Shown piece by piece: positions 42,010 to 49,606 of a stretch of 64,000 nucleotides of DNA (its first letter is position 1; each line of letters opens with the position of its first letter). A model generated the notes under the pieces. The model ran no database searches and had not been told where the DNA came from. It saw nothing but the letters and a program-made list of their open reading frames with translations. The position numbers and the translations under genes are program-made. The stretch covers positions 6,200,001 to 6,264,000 of the forward strand of contig NZ_CP108513.1 of the NCBI RefSeq assembly GCF_035989285.1, written 5' to 3'. Source of the stretch: Streptomyces sp. NBC_01235 (GTDB taxonomy: Bacteria; Actinomycetota; Actinomycetes; Streptomycetales; Streptomycetaceae).

Positions 42010-43008
42010 GGAGCTCAGCATGAGGCGGCGGGGAGGTGTGTGTCCTGGAAAAGTGTGACGGTTTCCCCGAAAGTGTCCCACTTTTCTGGGGCAACGGGTG
42101 GGGGAGGCGGGCAGGAAGGCGGACCAGGCCGCGGAGGACGCGGTGATCATCGGCCCGTCGTCCGAGTTCTTCGAGTCCCGGATGTGGATGACCCCCGGTC
42201 GGACGGCCACTTCGAGGCACTGCCCGCCGCTGTCGTTGCGGATCTTCGCATAGCGGTGCGAGAGTTGGGCTACCTTCGCTGGATCACTGATCAGGACGCT
42301 CTGGTCCTCGATCTCCAGGTAGACCACGTGGTGATGCTCCTCGGTCTCCACCAGGACCATGTCCCCGCGAGCGCCCGCGTGTCCACCCCGCAGTCCGCGA
42401 TTCTGCGCCACCACCTGGACGCTGACGTTGTCCCGCTCCGCGTCCTCCGCGAGTGAGCGCAGCTGTCCTCGCTGAACCTCCAGACTCCCGAAGGGCCGCC
42501 CGAGCACCGCCTCGTCGAGGATCAGCTCGATCATCGCGGTCGGATCCCGGTCGAAGAGCGCCTTGCGGGCCATACGTGCCTCGACCAGTTCCTCGACCTT
42601 GTCATCCGACAGCTTCGGGAACCCGCCTCCGATCAGGGCACGTGCGTACTCCTCCGTCTGGAAGAGACCGTCGACCACGTACGTCTGATATGACGACAAC
42701 GTCACCGCCCTCGCCTCCATCAACGCGAAGTCCTTGAACTGCGGTGGGTATTTGTCGAGGAGCACGAACTGCCGAGCCTTCTCGAACACCCCCAACCCGC
42801 CCCCGAGCGTCTCCTCCAACTTGACGAGCATCTTGTCGCTCGCGGGCTGCGCACACGTCTCCATGGCGCGGGCGGCAGACCCGGTGTACCCGATGAGTCG
42901 TCCCAACTCCTCTTGTGTCAACTGCTGTTGCTCGCGCAACGCCTTCGCGAGGGTGGCGACGAGATACGCGGTACCGCCCGACTCCACCTTGTTCTCGGCC
43001 CGCGCCAT
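41389..43008 (-). CDS. Fused reading frame: XRE/DUF5753 - DUF397 - TetR-like
   Basis: One uninterrupted 539-residue frame. Residues 20-75 are an XRE helix-turn-helix (LREQQQLTQEELGRLIGYTGSAARAME), 85-255 a DUF5753 domain ending LSHRYAKIR. The sequence then passes directly into the second half of a DUF397 protein (GGQCLEVAVRPGVIHIRDSK to AWSAFLPA, about 258-305), so the end of the regulator and start of DUF397 are fused in frame. A linker (306-333) leads without a stop into a TetR-like protein. GGAGG lies 8 nt before ATG 43008. Either a true fusion or a DUF397 gene that lost its stop. See the alternative start at 42009. Confidence 0.75.
   Translation of the reverse strand: MARAENKVESGGTAYLVATLAKALREQQQLTQEELGRLIGYTGSAARAMETCAQPASDKMLVKLEETLGGGLGVFEKARQFVLLDKYPPQFKDFALMEARAVTLSSYQTYVVDGLFQTEEYARALIGGGFPKLSDDKVEELVEARMARKALFDRDPTAMIELILDEAVLGRPFGSLEVQRGQLRSLAEDAERDNVSVQVVAQNRGLRGGHAGARGDMVLVETEEHHHVVYLEIEDQSVLISDPAKVAQLSHRYAKIRNDSGGQCLEVAVRPGVIHIRDSKNSDDGPMITASSAAWSAFLPASPTRCPRKVGHFRGNRHTFPGHTPPRRLMLSSMSGSPHIIAPLGMGAAYRATLDALAEYGPRRTGLTHIARLAGTNRMFFYRNWASPQALVRDVTLQELERVLHVARDMPGSPPPRCLPVLAVVRAARLLREHPVVAAMARKEPELTYAAVLRPTTLWHDTARGWLSHHVTGHLPTGPERDTATLAVLTAALPYALLAPHDSPDPATERTAVDRRLSQVVHVCLGLPLDCLGCLDCLT
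42069..42086. promoter_or_regulatory. Palindrome upstream of the TetR-like start
   Basis: GAAAGTGTCCCACTTTTC is an imperfect inverted repeat. A related GGAAAAGTGTGAC stands at 42047-42059. AT-richer than its surroundings, it looks like an operator/promoter for the TetR-like gene. Confidence 0.45.
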
Positions 43009-43122
43009 CGCGGTCACCTCCGGACTCAAGCGAACTCAACCGATCACCAGTGCTCCACGTCCACTCCCGACCGTTGCGCAGAGTTATGGAAGAAGCTAGT
43101 TCGGCCTGCGGAAACCGTCCCC

Positions 43123-43557
43123 GTGAACACACAAAGTGACGGCGTAAACCTTGGCGAACCCCCAATCGCCCCGGAGATCCCGACGTGGATCCCGGCGACC
43201 GGCATGCAACTCAGGCTCGCAGGCGTGCGGTTCGACGGGATCCGGGTGGACGGCGACGAGGGCCGCACTCTGGCGGACCGTCTCGCGCGCATGACGAGCG
43301 GCGATCCGGGGCCGGTGGTGGAGGAGGCGAACGGGCGTAGGTCCGTCTATTTCCTCGTGCCCGTCGGCAGTACGGCACACCGCGCCTGGCCGGACGGAGT
43401 CACGCGCCTCACGGCCGGTTCCAACCGCGTCTCGTACATCCCGGTGCCGGCACTCAACGGCACGACGTGGCCGCTGACATGGCGTTACCGCCCCACAGCC
43501 CACGACCGTCTGGTCCATACGCTCCTGCTGCGGACGGCCCTTCACTCCGCGGAGTGA
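43123..43557 (+). CDS. Conserved hypothetical protein, paralogue of the gene at 46.3 kb
   Basis: A 144-residue protein from GTG 43123. Core sequence: WIPATGMQLRLAGVRFDGIRVDGDEG, LARMTSGDPGPVVEEANGRRSVYFLVPVGST and PALNGTTWPLTWRYRP, ending LLLRTALHSAE. The same sequence family recurs in broken form at 46289-46705. It is divergent from the XRE/DUF397 fused gene. I do not recognise the family; the compact beta-rich sequence with a Tyr-Phe-Leu-Val-Pro core suggests a small globular domain. The start is uncertain. Confidence 0.65.
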   Translation: MNTQSDGVNLGEPPIAPEIPTWIPATGMQLRLAGVRFDGIRVDGDEGRTLADRLARMTSGDPGPVVEEANGRRSVYFLVPVGSTAHRAWPDGVTRLTAGSNRVSYIPVPALNGTTWPLTWRYRPTAHDRLVHTLLLRTALHSAE

Positions 43558-43740
43558 AATACGCGAACTCCCCTCCGGCTCGCCTTCTCCTCTCTCGCCG
43601 AGGCCCCCAGGGTCCCGCAGGCATGGGCGAGAGGCATCGCACGGGAGGTCGAGGTGCCACCCTCGGCTTCACCGGGACCGGCTTCACCTCGGCCGTTGGA
43701 CCCCGACTGTCGAGCCACACCAGTCACGCCGGCTACCCCG

Positions 43741-43771
43741 GCCGCCCGTCGAGCCACCCTCGACGGGCGGC
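43741..43771. terminator. 13-bp perfect hairpin at the end of the dehalogenase-like gene
   Basis: Arms 43741-43753 and 43759-43771 pair perfectly around a 5-nt loop. It touches the stop codon of the minus-strand gene and lies between convergent genes, so it may end both transcripts. The ~180 bp before it (43558-43740) holds no recognisable gene. Confidence 0.75.
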
Positions 43772-44640
43772 TACGGCAGACGCAGTCCGTGGCTGTCCGC
43801 CCAGGTGGAGACCTTTGTGGCGATCCACTCGGGGTGGTCCTCCGGGGTGTGGTGTCCGGCGACGGCGTCGCAGTGTTCGGTCTCCAGTCCGGCGACGTTC
43901 GCCTCGCACCACGCCACGATGCCCTCGTGCATCATCGCCCCCGGTCCCGGCGTGAACGTGAGCAGCAGCTTCGGTACGTCCGGGCTTGCCGCCAGCCAGG
44001 CGTCGTAGGCCTCGACCCTGGTCACGACGTCGGCGGGCTCGCCGCCCAGCGGCATCGAGCGGGCCCAGCGCAGTATGGGAAGTCTGCTGTCCCGGGTGGG
44101 GTAGGGCTCGGCGTAGGCGTCGAGAGTCTCCTGCGCGAGGGCGGTGGTGGTGGCGACGCTGCCGGGCAGGGCCCTGATGAAGGCGTTGTCGTCCAGGAGC
44201 ATGGCCTCGCCGACGCCCTCCGTCTTGATCGCCCGGAACAGTTCCCGGCCGCCGTCGGGGAACTCCTCCCAGGTCATCGGTTTGACGATGGTCTCGGTGA
44301 ACGCGATGCCGCGCACCCGGTCCGGATGACGCGCGGCCCAGTCGAAGGCGAGGGCGCCGCCCCAGTCGTGTCCGACGAGGGTCACGTCACGCAGGCCGAG
44401 CGCGTCGAACCACGCGTCGAGGTAGCGGGCCTGGTCGGCGAAGGTGTAGTCGATGTCGGGTTTGCCCGACTCGCCCATGCCGATCAGGTCGGGGGCGAGC
44501 AGCCGCCCGGGTCCCACGGCCGGCATCACGTTCCGCCACAGGTGCGACGAGGTCGGGTTGCCGTGCAGGAAGACGACGGGCACGCCGGTGCCCGATTCCC
44601 GGTGGTGCATGGTCGAGTCGAGGATGCGCTGAACGGGCAT
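43771..44640 (-). CDS. Haloalkane dehalogenase-like alpha/beta hydrolase
   Basis: A 289-residue protein closely resembling the DhaA/luciferase-like group: FLHGNPTSSHLWRNVMP, APDLIGMGESGKPDIDY, VTLVGHDWGGALAFDWAARHPDRV (nucleophile Asp in the GHDWGG elbow with halide-binding Trp), FTETIVKPMTWEEFP with the acid Glu, and NAFIRALP. The final catalytic His lies in AGHHTPEDHPEW. It would hydrolyse a carbon-halogen bond, though an epoxide or other substrate is possible. ATG 44640 has AGGGGA upstream. It is followed on the same strand by nothing close; the NmrA-like gene lies 56 bp upstream in the same direction. Confidence 0.88.
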   Translation of the reverse strand: MPVQRILDSTMHHRESGTGVPVVFLHGNPTSSHLWRNVMPAVGPGRLLAPDLIGMGESGKPDIDYTFADQARYLDAWFDALGLRDVTLVGHDWGGALAFDWAARHPDRVRGIAFTETIVKPMTWEEFPDGGRELFRAIKTEGVGEAMLLDDNAFIRALPGSVATTTALAQETLDAYAEPYPTRDSRLPILRWARSMPLGGEPADVVTRVEAYDAWLAASPDVPKLLLTFTPGPGAMMHEGIVAWCEANVAGLETEHCDAVAGHHTPEDHPEWIATKVSTWADSHGLRLP

Positions 44641-44696
44641 GGTGGTGTCCCCTGTCAGTTCTTCTGTCGGTTCTTCGCCCGAGACGGGCGGGTGTT

Positions 44697-45548
44697 TCAG
44701 CGGAAGGCGGGCGCGTTGCGTGCGGCCCACGCGGCGAAGGTGCCCGGGGTCCGGGCCAGGACGCGTTCGACGTCGGGGCTAGGGCGCCGCTCGTCCTCGG
44801 TGGGTTCGCCCAGGATCGCGAGGGTGCCCTCGACCGCGGGCGGGGGCATGAACCGCGTCATCAGCGCGTGGGCCTCCTCCCGGGTCTGCTCGGTGAAGCG
44901 CACCGGTTCGCCGAGCGCGGCGGCGATGGCCGCCGCACGCTCGCGCGGGGTGGTCGGCGCGGGGCCGGTCAGGGTGTAGGTGGCGCCGAGGTGGTCGTCC
45001 CCGAGCAGGGCGGCGACGGCGACGGCGGCCACGTCGTCGGGGTCGACGAAGGGCAGGCCGACGTCGCCGAACGGCGCCGCCGCCTCCCGCCGGGCGCGGA
45101 TCGACTCGGCCCAGGCGAACACGTTGGTCGCCATCCCGCCCGACCGCAGGACCGTCCAGTCGAGCCCCGACTCCCGTACGGCGTCCTCGAACCGGCGCGG
45201 ATGCCGGTATGCCTGCGGGCGGGTTCCCGCGCCCTGCGAGGACAGCAGCACGACCTTGCGGATCCCGGCGGACCTGGCCTCCGCCAGGACACCGTGCGGG
45301 TCCTCGCCCGCCACCAGCAGGAACAGCGCCTCGGCCCCCTCGAACGCGGCCCGCAGACCGGCCGGTTCGGCCAGATCGGCGCTCACCGCCCGCACCCCGG
45401 CCGGCACGTCGGCGTCGGTCACGCCGCGAGCGACGGCCGTCACGGGCACCCGGGCCTCGGTGAGCATCCGCACCAGCGCGCGGCCGACGTTCCCGGTCGC
45501 ACCGGTCACCACGATCGTCTCGTTCGTCTCGTTCGTCTCGTTCCCCAT
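44697..45548 (-). CDS. NmrA/NAD(P)-binding protein controlled by the divergent TetR
   Basis: A 283-residue atypical SDR. The nucleotide loop is VVTGATGNVGRALVRMLTEA. Other parts: VVLLSSQGAGTRP and WTVLRSGGMATNVFAWAESI. The first residues are Met-Gly-(Asn-Glu-Thr)3, coded by three 9-bp repeats (45513-45545), an odd N-terminus. GGGAG is 6 nt before ATG 45548. The dehalogenase-like gene follows on the same strand, so the two may form an operon regulated from the operators at 45575 and 45639. Confidence 0.87.
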   Translation of the reverse strand: MGNETNETNETIVVTGATGNVGRALVRMLTEARVPVTAVARGVTDADVPAGVRAVSADLAEPAGLRAAFEGAEALFLLVAGEDPHGVLAEARSAGIRKVVLLSSQGAGTRPQAYRHPRRFEDAVRESGLDWTVLRSGGMATNVFAWAESIRARREAAAPFGDVGLPFVDPDDVAAVAVAALLGDDHLGATYTLTGPAPTTPRERAAAIAAALGEPVRFTEQTREEAHALMTRFMPPPAVEGTLAILGEPTEDERRPSPDVERVLARTPGTFAAWAARNAPAFR

Positions 45549-45574
45549 GACCGACTCCCCGTTTCCCTTGTCGT

Positions 45575-45596
45575 GAGTTAGTTGGCTGACTAACTC
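45575..45596. promoter_or_regulatory. TetR operator, site 1
   Basis: GAGTTAGTTGGCTGACTAAC plus TC forms a 22-bp inverted repeat with 8-bp perfect arms, in the divergent region between the NmrA-like and TetR genes. Confidence 0.75.
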
Positions 45597-45638
45597 GATG
45601 GACGTGACGCTAGCACGATCCGACCGCCGGTTGTCTAT

Positions 45639-45659
45639 AGTCAGTTGGGTGACTGACTC
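45639..45659. promoter_or_regulatory. TetR operator, site 2, overlapping the regulator start
   Basis: AGTCAGTTGGGTGACTGACT shares the AGTyAGTTGGsTGACTrACTC pattern of site 1. It overlaps the TATAGT -10 box (45636-45641) and the GTG start at 45649, as expected for autorepression. Confidence 0.8.
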
Positions 45660-46251
45660 AGTGGAGGGGCGTGCCGCGAAGAGTGGCGGCAAGCGGAGTG
45701 GCGGCAAGCGGCAGCGGCTCATGGCCGCCGCCGCCGCGGTGCTGCACGAGCGGGGCGTGGAGCGGACGACCATCGCCGACATCGCCCGCGCCGCCGACGT
45801 CCCCGTCGGCAACGTGTACTACTACTTCAAGACCAAGGACGAGCTGGTGGAGGCGGCCCTCGCCCGGCACGCCGAGTACCTCGACGGACTCACCGCCCGG
45901 CTCGACGAACTCGACGACCCGCGCGAGCGTCTGAAGAGCCTCGTCGCCGGCTGGGTCGACGGACGGGACGTCGCGGCCCGTTACGGCTGCCCCATGGGCA
46001 CCCTCGCCGTCGAACTCGACAAGCGCGACGAGGGCGGTCTCGATCTCGCCGCCGGGCTTGTCATCCGGCGGTTGCTGGACTGGGTGGAGCGGCAGTACCG
46101 CGAGATCGGGGTCGACGGGCCCGACGGTCACGCGCTCGCGCTCGTCGGCGCCTATCAGGGCATGTCGCTGCTCTCCAGCGCCCTGCGCGACCCGGAGGTC
46201 ATGACCCGCGAAGGGGCGCGCCTCGTCCGGGAGATCGACGCCCTGGCGTGA
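45649..46251 (+). CDS. TetR family transcriptional repressor
   Basis: A 200-residue TetR protein. The helix-turn-helix at about 20-65 is LMAAAAAVLHERGVERTTIADIARAADVPVGNVYYYFKTKDELV; the C-terminal ligand domain includes YGCPMGTLAVELDKRDE and ALVGAYQGMSLLSSALRDPEVM (a nemR/AcrR-like type). GTG at 45649 follows TATAGT at 7 nt, so it is likely leaderless, and the upstream frame to 45598 is discounted. Residues 8-18 contain a 15-bp tandem duplication (GGKRS unit). Two matching operators lie between it and the NmrA-like gene. The ligand is unknown, possibly an electrophile. Confidence 0.92.
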   Translation: MTDSVEGRAAKSGGKRSGGKRQRLMAAAAAVLHERGVERTTIADIARAADVPVGNVYYYFKTKDELVEAALARHAEYLDGLTARLDELDDPRERLKSLVAGWVDGRDVAARYGCPMGTLAVELDKRDEGGLDLAAGLVIRRLLDWVERQYREIGVDGPDGHALALVGAYQGMSLLSSALRDPEVMTREGARLVREIDALA

Positions 46252-46288
46252 CCGCACCCCTTCTCCGGCCCTCGCCGGCGCGGAAGAT

Positions 46289-46705
46289 GTGCGGCAAATG
46301 CGGGTATACCGGGTCGCGGGAGCCCAAGCGACTGGATTCCTGAATCCGGCGTCCAACTCCCCAAGGCCGGCGTCCGGTTCGACGCCGTACGGCTGGACGG
46401 CGACTGGGGGGCGCGAGATCGCCGACCTGCTGGCGCGGATGACAGGGGGCGACCCCGGGCCGGTGATCGAGACGGCGAGCGGGCGCCGGTGCGTCTACTT
46501 CCTGGTGCCGCCAGGGAGTACGACCCACCTCGCCTGGCCGCCCGAGGTCACGCGCATGACCTGCGGCCCGGACAAGGAGTGGTTCATCCCCGTCCCCGCG
46601 CTGGACGACCTGACCTGGCCCCTGTCCTGGCGCTGTCGCCCGACCACACCCGACCGCTTCGTCCACACGCTTCTACTGCGCACCGCACTTCACTCCGAGG
46701 GGTGA
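46289..46705 (+). pseudogene. Frameshifted paralogue of the gene at 43.1 kb
   Basis: The sequence from about 46330 encodes, in one frame, DWIPESGVQLPKAGVRFDAVRLDGDWG, and from a run of six Gs at 46407-46412 continues in the next frame as REIADLLARMTGGDPGPVIETASGRRCVYFLVPPGST to LLLRTALHSEG. Joined, it parallels the intact protein at 43123 throughout. One extra G in the homopolymer explains the break. It could be a true pseudogene or a sequencing error. No good start codon is seen for the upstream part. Confidence 0.75.
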
Positions 46706-46787
46706 AAGTGGGAACTTCCGCCCAGGGAAACCCTGTTCTGGCTTGCATTCGTCGCTTTGCGTGCCCGTAGAGTCACGCCAACGAAAC

Positions 46788-46816
46788 GCCCCCGCGGTGC
46801 ACCAACACCCGGGGGC
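46788..46816 (+). other. Hairpin in the leader of the helix-turn-helix gene
   Basis: GCCCCCG (46788-46794) and CGGGGGC (46810-46816) can pair, upstream of AGGAG at 46825-46829. Confidence 0.4.
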
Positions 46817-46841
46817 TCGACATCAGGAGCCACAACTCCCC

Positions 46842-47678
46842 ATGCGGATCCATCGTACGACGCCCACGCGCGCCTTTTCGGTCTTCTCCAACGCTCTTCT
46901 CCGCGACCGGAGCCTCTCCTGGTGTGCGGTGGGCGTACTGACGTACCTCATCAGCCTCCCGGACGGCGCCCGCGCCACCATCCGAACCCTCGCCGAGCAG
47001 CGCAAGGAGGGGCGGGCCCGGATCGCCTCCGCCCTGCATGAGCTGGAGGAATCCCGGTACCTGCGGCGGGTGGTGCGGCAGGATCCGCAGACGCGTCAGT
47101 TCTCCACGGTGTACGAGGTTTTCGATACTCCGTACGAGGACGAACCCCCGACGGGTGAACCTGAAAAAGTTCAGGACCGGGCCTCCGGCGAGTCGGGAGA
47201 CGCGACCGAAGGCGCTTCCCCTTCGGGGGAAAACCCTGGGGAACAAGAACCTCCCTCCCCGCCGCCTGTCGAGCCCGCCGAGCCCGACGAGCCCGCCGAG
47301 CACGAAGCGGTCGGTGAGCGCACCGCGGTCGCCGCCAAGTTCCTCGGCTCCCTCGGCCGTACGCACCCCCGGCTCACCCTGGGCGCCGCCGAGGCGTTGC
47401 GGCTCGCGCCGCTCGTGGAGGCGTGGTGGGACGCGGGGGCGAGCACCGCGCAGGTGCGGGCGGCGCTGACGGACGGCCTTCCGTCCCCCGTCCACTCGCC
47501 GCAGGCGCTGATCGAGAACCGCCTGCGCCGCAAGCGCCCGGCTCCGCCGACACCGGCTCCTGCCGGGACCGTTGGGCTCGAACTGCGCAAGCCCGGCGCG
47601 ACCGCCTTCCGGGACGCCGCCCGCCGGGGCGGGGAACTGGCCCGAACCCTCCTGCGTGGGCAGGCCGTGCCCGCGTAG
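46842..47678 (+). CDS. Helix-turn-helix domain protein (replication-initiator-like layout)
   Basis: A 278-residue protein. The N-terminal 85 residues form a winged helix (FSVFSNALLRDRSLSWCAVGVLTYLISLPDGARATIRTLAEQRKEGRARIASALHELEESRYLRRV), similar to the HTH found in plasmid/phage helix-turn-helix proteins. A Pro/Glu/Ser-rich acidic linker (100-165) follows, then a helical domain (HPRLTLGAAEALRLAPLVEAWWDAGASTAQVRAALTDGLP) and a basic tail. It may be a regulator acquired with mobile DNA. ATG 46842 follows AGGAG at a rather long 12 nt. Target unknown. Confidence 0.7.
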   Translation: MRIHRTTPTRAFSVFSNALLRDRSLSWCAVGVLTYLISLPDGARATIRTLAEQRKEGRARIASALHELEESRYLRRVVRQDPQTRQFSTVYEVFDTPYEDEPPTGEPEKVQDRASGESGDATEGASPSGENPGEQEPPSPPPVEPAEPDEPAEHEAVGERTAVAAKFLGSLGRTHPRLTLGAAEALRLAPLVEAWWDAGASTAQVRAALTDGLPSPVHSPQALIENRLRRKRPAPPTPAPAGTVGLELRKPGATAFRDAARRGGELARTLLRGQAVPA

Positions 47679-47769
47679 GCCCACCCAGACTCCCGGCCTG
47701 CATTCGCCTGCAGGGTCCTTCGAAAGAAACGGAGTGTCGATGGCCGTCACACTCGTACGCCCCGAGGTG

Positions 47770-47786
47770 GTATACCGCCGGTATAC
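47770..47786. promoter_or_regulatory. Palindromic operator of the toxin-antitoxin operon
   Basis: GTATACCGCCGGTATAC has perfect 8-bp arms around one central base. It overlaps the -10 box TATACT (47782-47787), so a bound antitoxin would block transcription. Confidence 0.8.
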
Positions 47787-47793
47787 TGTGCTC

Positions 47794-48060
47794 ATGGCTG
47801 ACACCACGATCAAGGTCGACCCCGCTGTCCGTGACCGTCTCCAGGAGCTCGCCCGGGAGCGCGGGATGAGCATGCGCGACCTGGTCGCTCAGCTGGCCGG
47901 GGCCACCCCGACCAAGGAAGAGCTCCGCAAGCGGTACGAGGAGACCAAGGCGTACGTGGAGGAGCACTTCCTCGGCAGGCCGTACACGGAGGAGGACGAG
48001 AAGGCCGGCGAGAAGCTGTGGGCCGACCTCGAGGCCGGGCGCATCGGCGAGGTCCAGTGA
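47794..48060 (+). CDS. Antitoxin with ribbon-helix-helix start
   Basis: An 88-residue protein: MADTTIKVDPAVRDRLQELARERGMSMRDLVAQL is a ribbon-helix-helix DNA-binding unit and the acidic C-terminal half (KEELRKRYEETKAYVEEHFLGRPYTEEDEKAGEKL) would wrap the toxin. ATG 47794 follows TATACT by 6 nt, a leaderless pattern; an in-frame ATG at 47740 has a possible ribosome site. The operator overlaps the promoter and the toxin gene overlaps its stop by 4 nt. Confidence 0.85.
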   Translation: MADTTIKVDPAVRDRLQELARERGMSMRDLVAQLAGATPTKEELRKRYEETKAYVEEHFLGRPYTEEDEKAGEKLWADLEAGRIGEVQ

Positions 48061-48509
48061 CCCAGGGGAAGCGGTATCCGCTGCCGCGTGCCGTCATCTT
48101 CGACGACACGGCCGCGCTCGCACTGGGCGCGGGGAACAGCATGGCCTCCCGGCTTGTCGTCGAGGCGGAGAAGGACCCTGCTCTGCGGGTCTGCATCCCC
48201 GCGCTGAGTCTCGCCGCTGCCGAGCGCGAGCGGGCCGGAGTCGCCGAACATGTGGGCGCGCTGCCGTCCGTCAACATCGAGGGACTCGACTTCGCGGCGG
48301 CCGCCTCCGTCGGCAAGCGTCTGCGGACGGCCGGTCCGGCGGACGAGGAGCCGGGCGGCAAGGTCGAGGACGACTGGAGCGGCGCCCATGTGCTGCATCT
48401 CGCGCTGCCGACCGTCGAGTGGCCGCACGGCCGCCCGGTCCTGACCAGGACGCCGACGCGTTACCGGGGTACGGGTATCCGGACCATCCGCATCGTCGAT
48501 CAGGTGTGA
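48057..48509 (+). CDS. PIN-domain-like toxin
   Basis: A 150-residue protein. It starts GTG at 48057, overlapping the antitoxin stop (GTGA). The N-terminal strand AVIFDDTAALALGAGNSMASRLV has the first acidic residue of PIN nucleases; a second acidic cluster is EPGGKVEDDWSGAHVLHLAL, and PALSLAAAERERAG lies between. PIN toxins cleave RNA (VapC-type). The fold is inferred from size, gene order and the acidic residues; the spacing differs from classical VapC, so it could be a divergent member. Confidence 0.7.
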   Translation: MTQGKRYPLPRAVIFDDTAALALGAGNSMASRLVVEAEKDPALRVCIPALSLAAAERERAGVAEHVGALPSVNIEGLDFAAAASVGKRLRTAGPADEEPGGKVEDDWSGAHVLHLALPTVEWPHGRPVLTRTPTRYRGTGIRTIRIVDQV

Positions 48510-48613
48510 GTAGCTGCCGGGCAGGGCGCCCCGGGCGCCTTGCCCGGCATTACGGGCATATCCTGAAAACGTCCCCCGAACCCCCGTGCATTGACCAGAA
48601 GAAGGTGAGTGCG

Positions 48614-48907
48614 ATGCGCGTACTGCTCAAGGCGTCCATGGACACGGAGAAGGCGAACGAAGCCATCCGGAACGGCACCCTGGGGAAGCTGATCCAGGAG
48701 GCGATGGAACAGATCAAGCCCGAAGCGGCCTACTTCACCACCGACCACGGCAAGCGCACCGCCTACGTGGTCTTCGACATGCAGGAGAGCTCGCAGATGC
48801 CCGTGCTCAGCGAGCCGTTCTTCCTCAACCTCAACGCCGAGATCTCCTACACCCCCGTGATGAACCAGGAGGACGTGCAGAAGGGGCTCTCGCAGCTCGG
48901 CCGCTGA
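48614..48907 (+). CDS. Conserved hypothetical protein, ferredoxin-like-fold size
   Basis: A 97-residue soluble protein, MRVLLKASMDTEKANEAIRNGTLGKLIQEAMEQIKPEAAYFT then HGKRTAYVVFDMQESSQMPVLSEPFFLNLNAEISYTPVMN. The beta-alpha-beta-beta layout suggests a dimeric alpha-beta barrel-like domain. GAAGG at 48601-48605 is 8 nt upstream of the ATG. No function is known to me. It follows the toxin-antitoxin pair on the same strand but 100 bp away. Confidence 0.7.
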   Translation: MRVLLKASMDTEKANEAIRNGTLGKLIQEAMEQIKPEAAYFTTDHGKRTAYVVFDMQESSQMPVLSEPFFLNLNAEISYTPVMNQEDVQKGLSQLGR

Positions 48908-48936
48908 CCCCAAGCCCCCAGCCGCACACGACCGAC

Positions 48937-49587
48937 TCAGCTGAACACGATCATCGACCCCTGCGCCAGACTCCGCGTCGCCGCGGCGTGCAGCCCCAGC
49001 CAGACGTGCCGTTCGCGCGCGAAGGGGCTGGGATCGTACGGCGCCGGAACGGCGGGCTCCTCCAACTCCGTGGGACCCGCGGGCGGTTGGGGCGCCGCCG
49101 GAGGATTGGCCGGATCGATGCCGATCGACGGCGCCACGAACTCCAGCTCCCGCAGCAGGGACTGGGAGGAGCCGAGCGGGCCGCCACCGGCGAGAAGTTC
49201 GTCGTTGGACAGCGGCTGCGGGAAGTCGACCGGGACATACGCGCCCGCGTGGTCGTAGTGCCAGACCAGGTGGGACTGCTGGGCCGTCGCCTCGAACATC
49301 TCCAGGAGCTGCTCGTAGTCGCCGCCGAGTTCGTCCACCGGCGTCACCGGCAGCCGGCACACCTGGAGCAGGTAGGCGCGGCGCAGGAAGTGCAGGGCGT
49401 CGTAGTCGAAGCCGGCCACCGGGGCGACGTCGCCGGACAGGCCCGGCATGTACTGGTACACCGGCACCGGCGGGAGCCCCGCCTGGGCCAGCACCTTGTT
49501 GTACTGGGCGAGTTCGTCGGCGAAGGGATTGTCGGGGGTGTGGCACAACACGTCGACGAGCGGCACCAGCCACAGGTCACAGGCCAA
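48937..49587 (-). CDS. Conserved hypothetical protein
   Basis: A 216-residue soluble protein with a TTG start at 49587; GAGGAG lies 6 nt before it and no ATG/GTG fits. It begins ACDLWLVPLVDVLCHTPDNPF, includes AGFDYDALHFLRRAYLLQVCRLPVTPVDELGGDYEQLLEMFEATAQQSHLVWHYDHAGAYVPVDF, and has a Pro/Ala-rich segment near 160-190. No domain is recognised. It looks like one of the conserved Streptomyces proteins without assigned role. A 12-bp tandem repeat stands just upstream. Confidence 0.7.
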   Translation of the reverse strand: MACDLWLVPLVDVLCHTPDNPFADELAQYNKVLAQAGLPPVPVYQYMPGLSGDVAPVAGFDYDALHFLRRAYLLQVCRLPVTPVDELGGDYEQLLEMFEATAQQSHLVWHYDHAGAYVPVDFPQPLSNDELLAGGGPLGSSQSLLRELEFVAPSIGIDPANPPAAPQPPAGPTELEEPAVPAPYDPSPFARERHVWLGLHAAATRSLAQGSMIVFS

Positions 49588-49606
49588 AGAGAGCTCCTCA
49601 CTCAGC

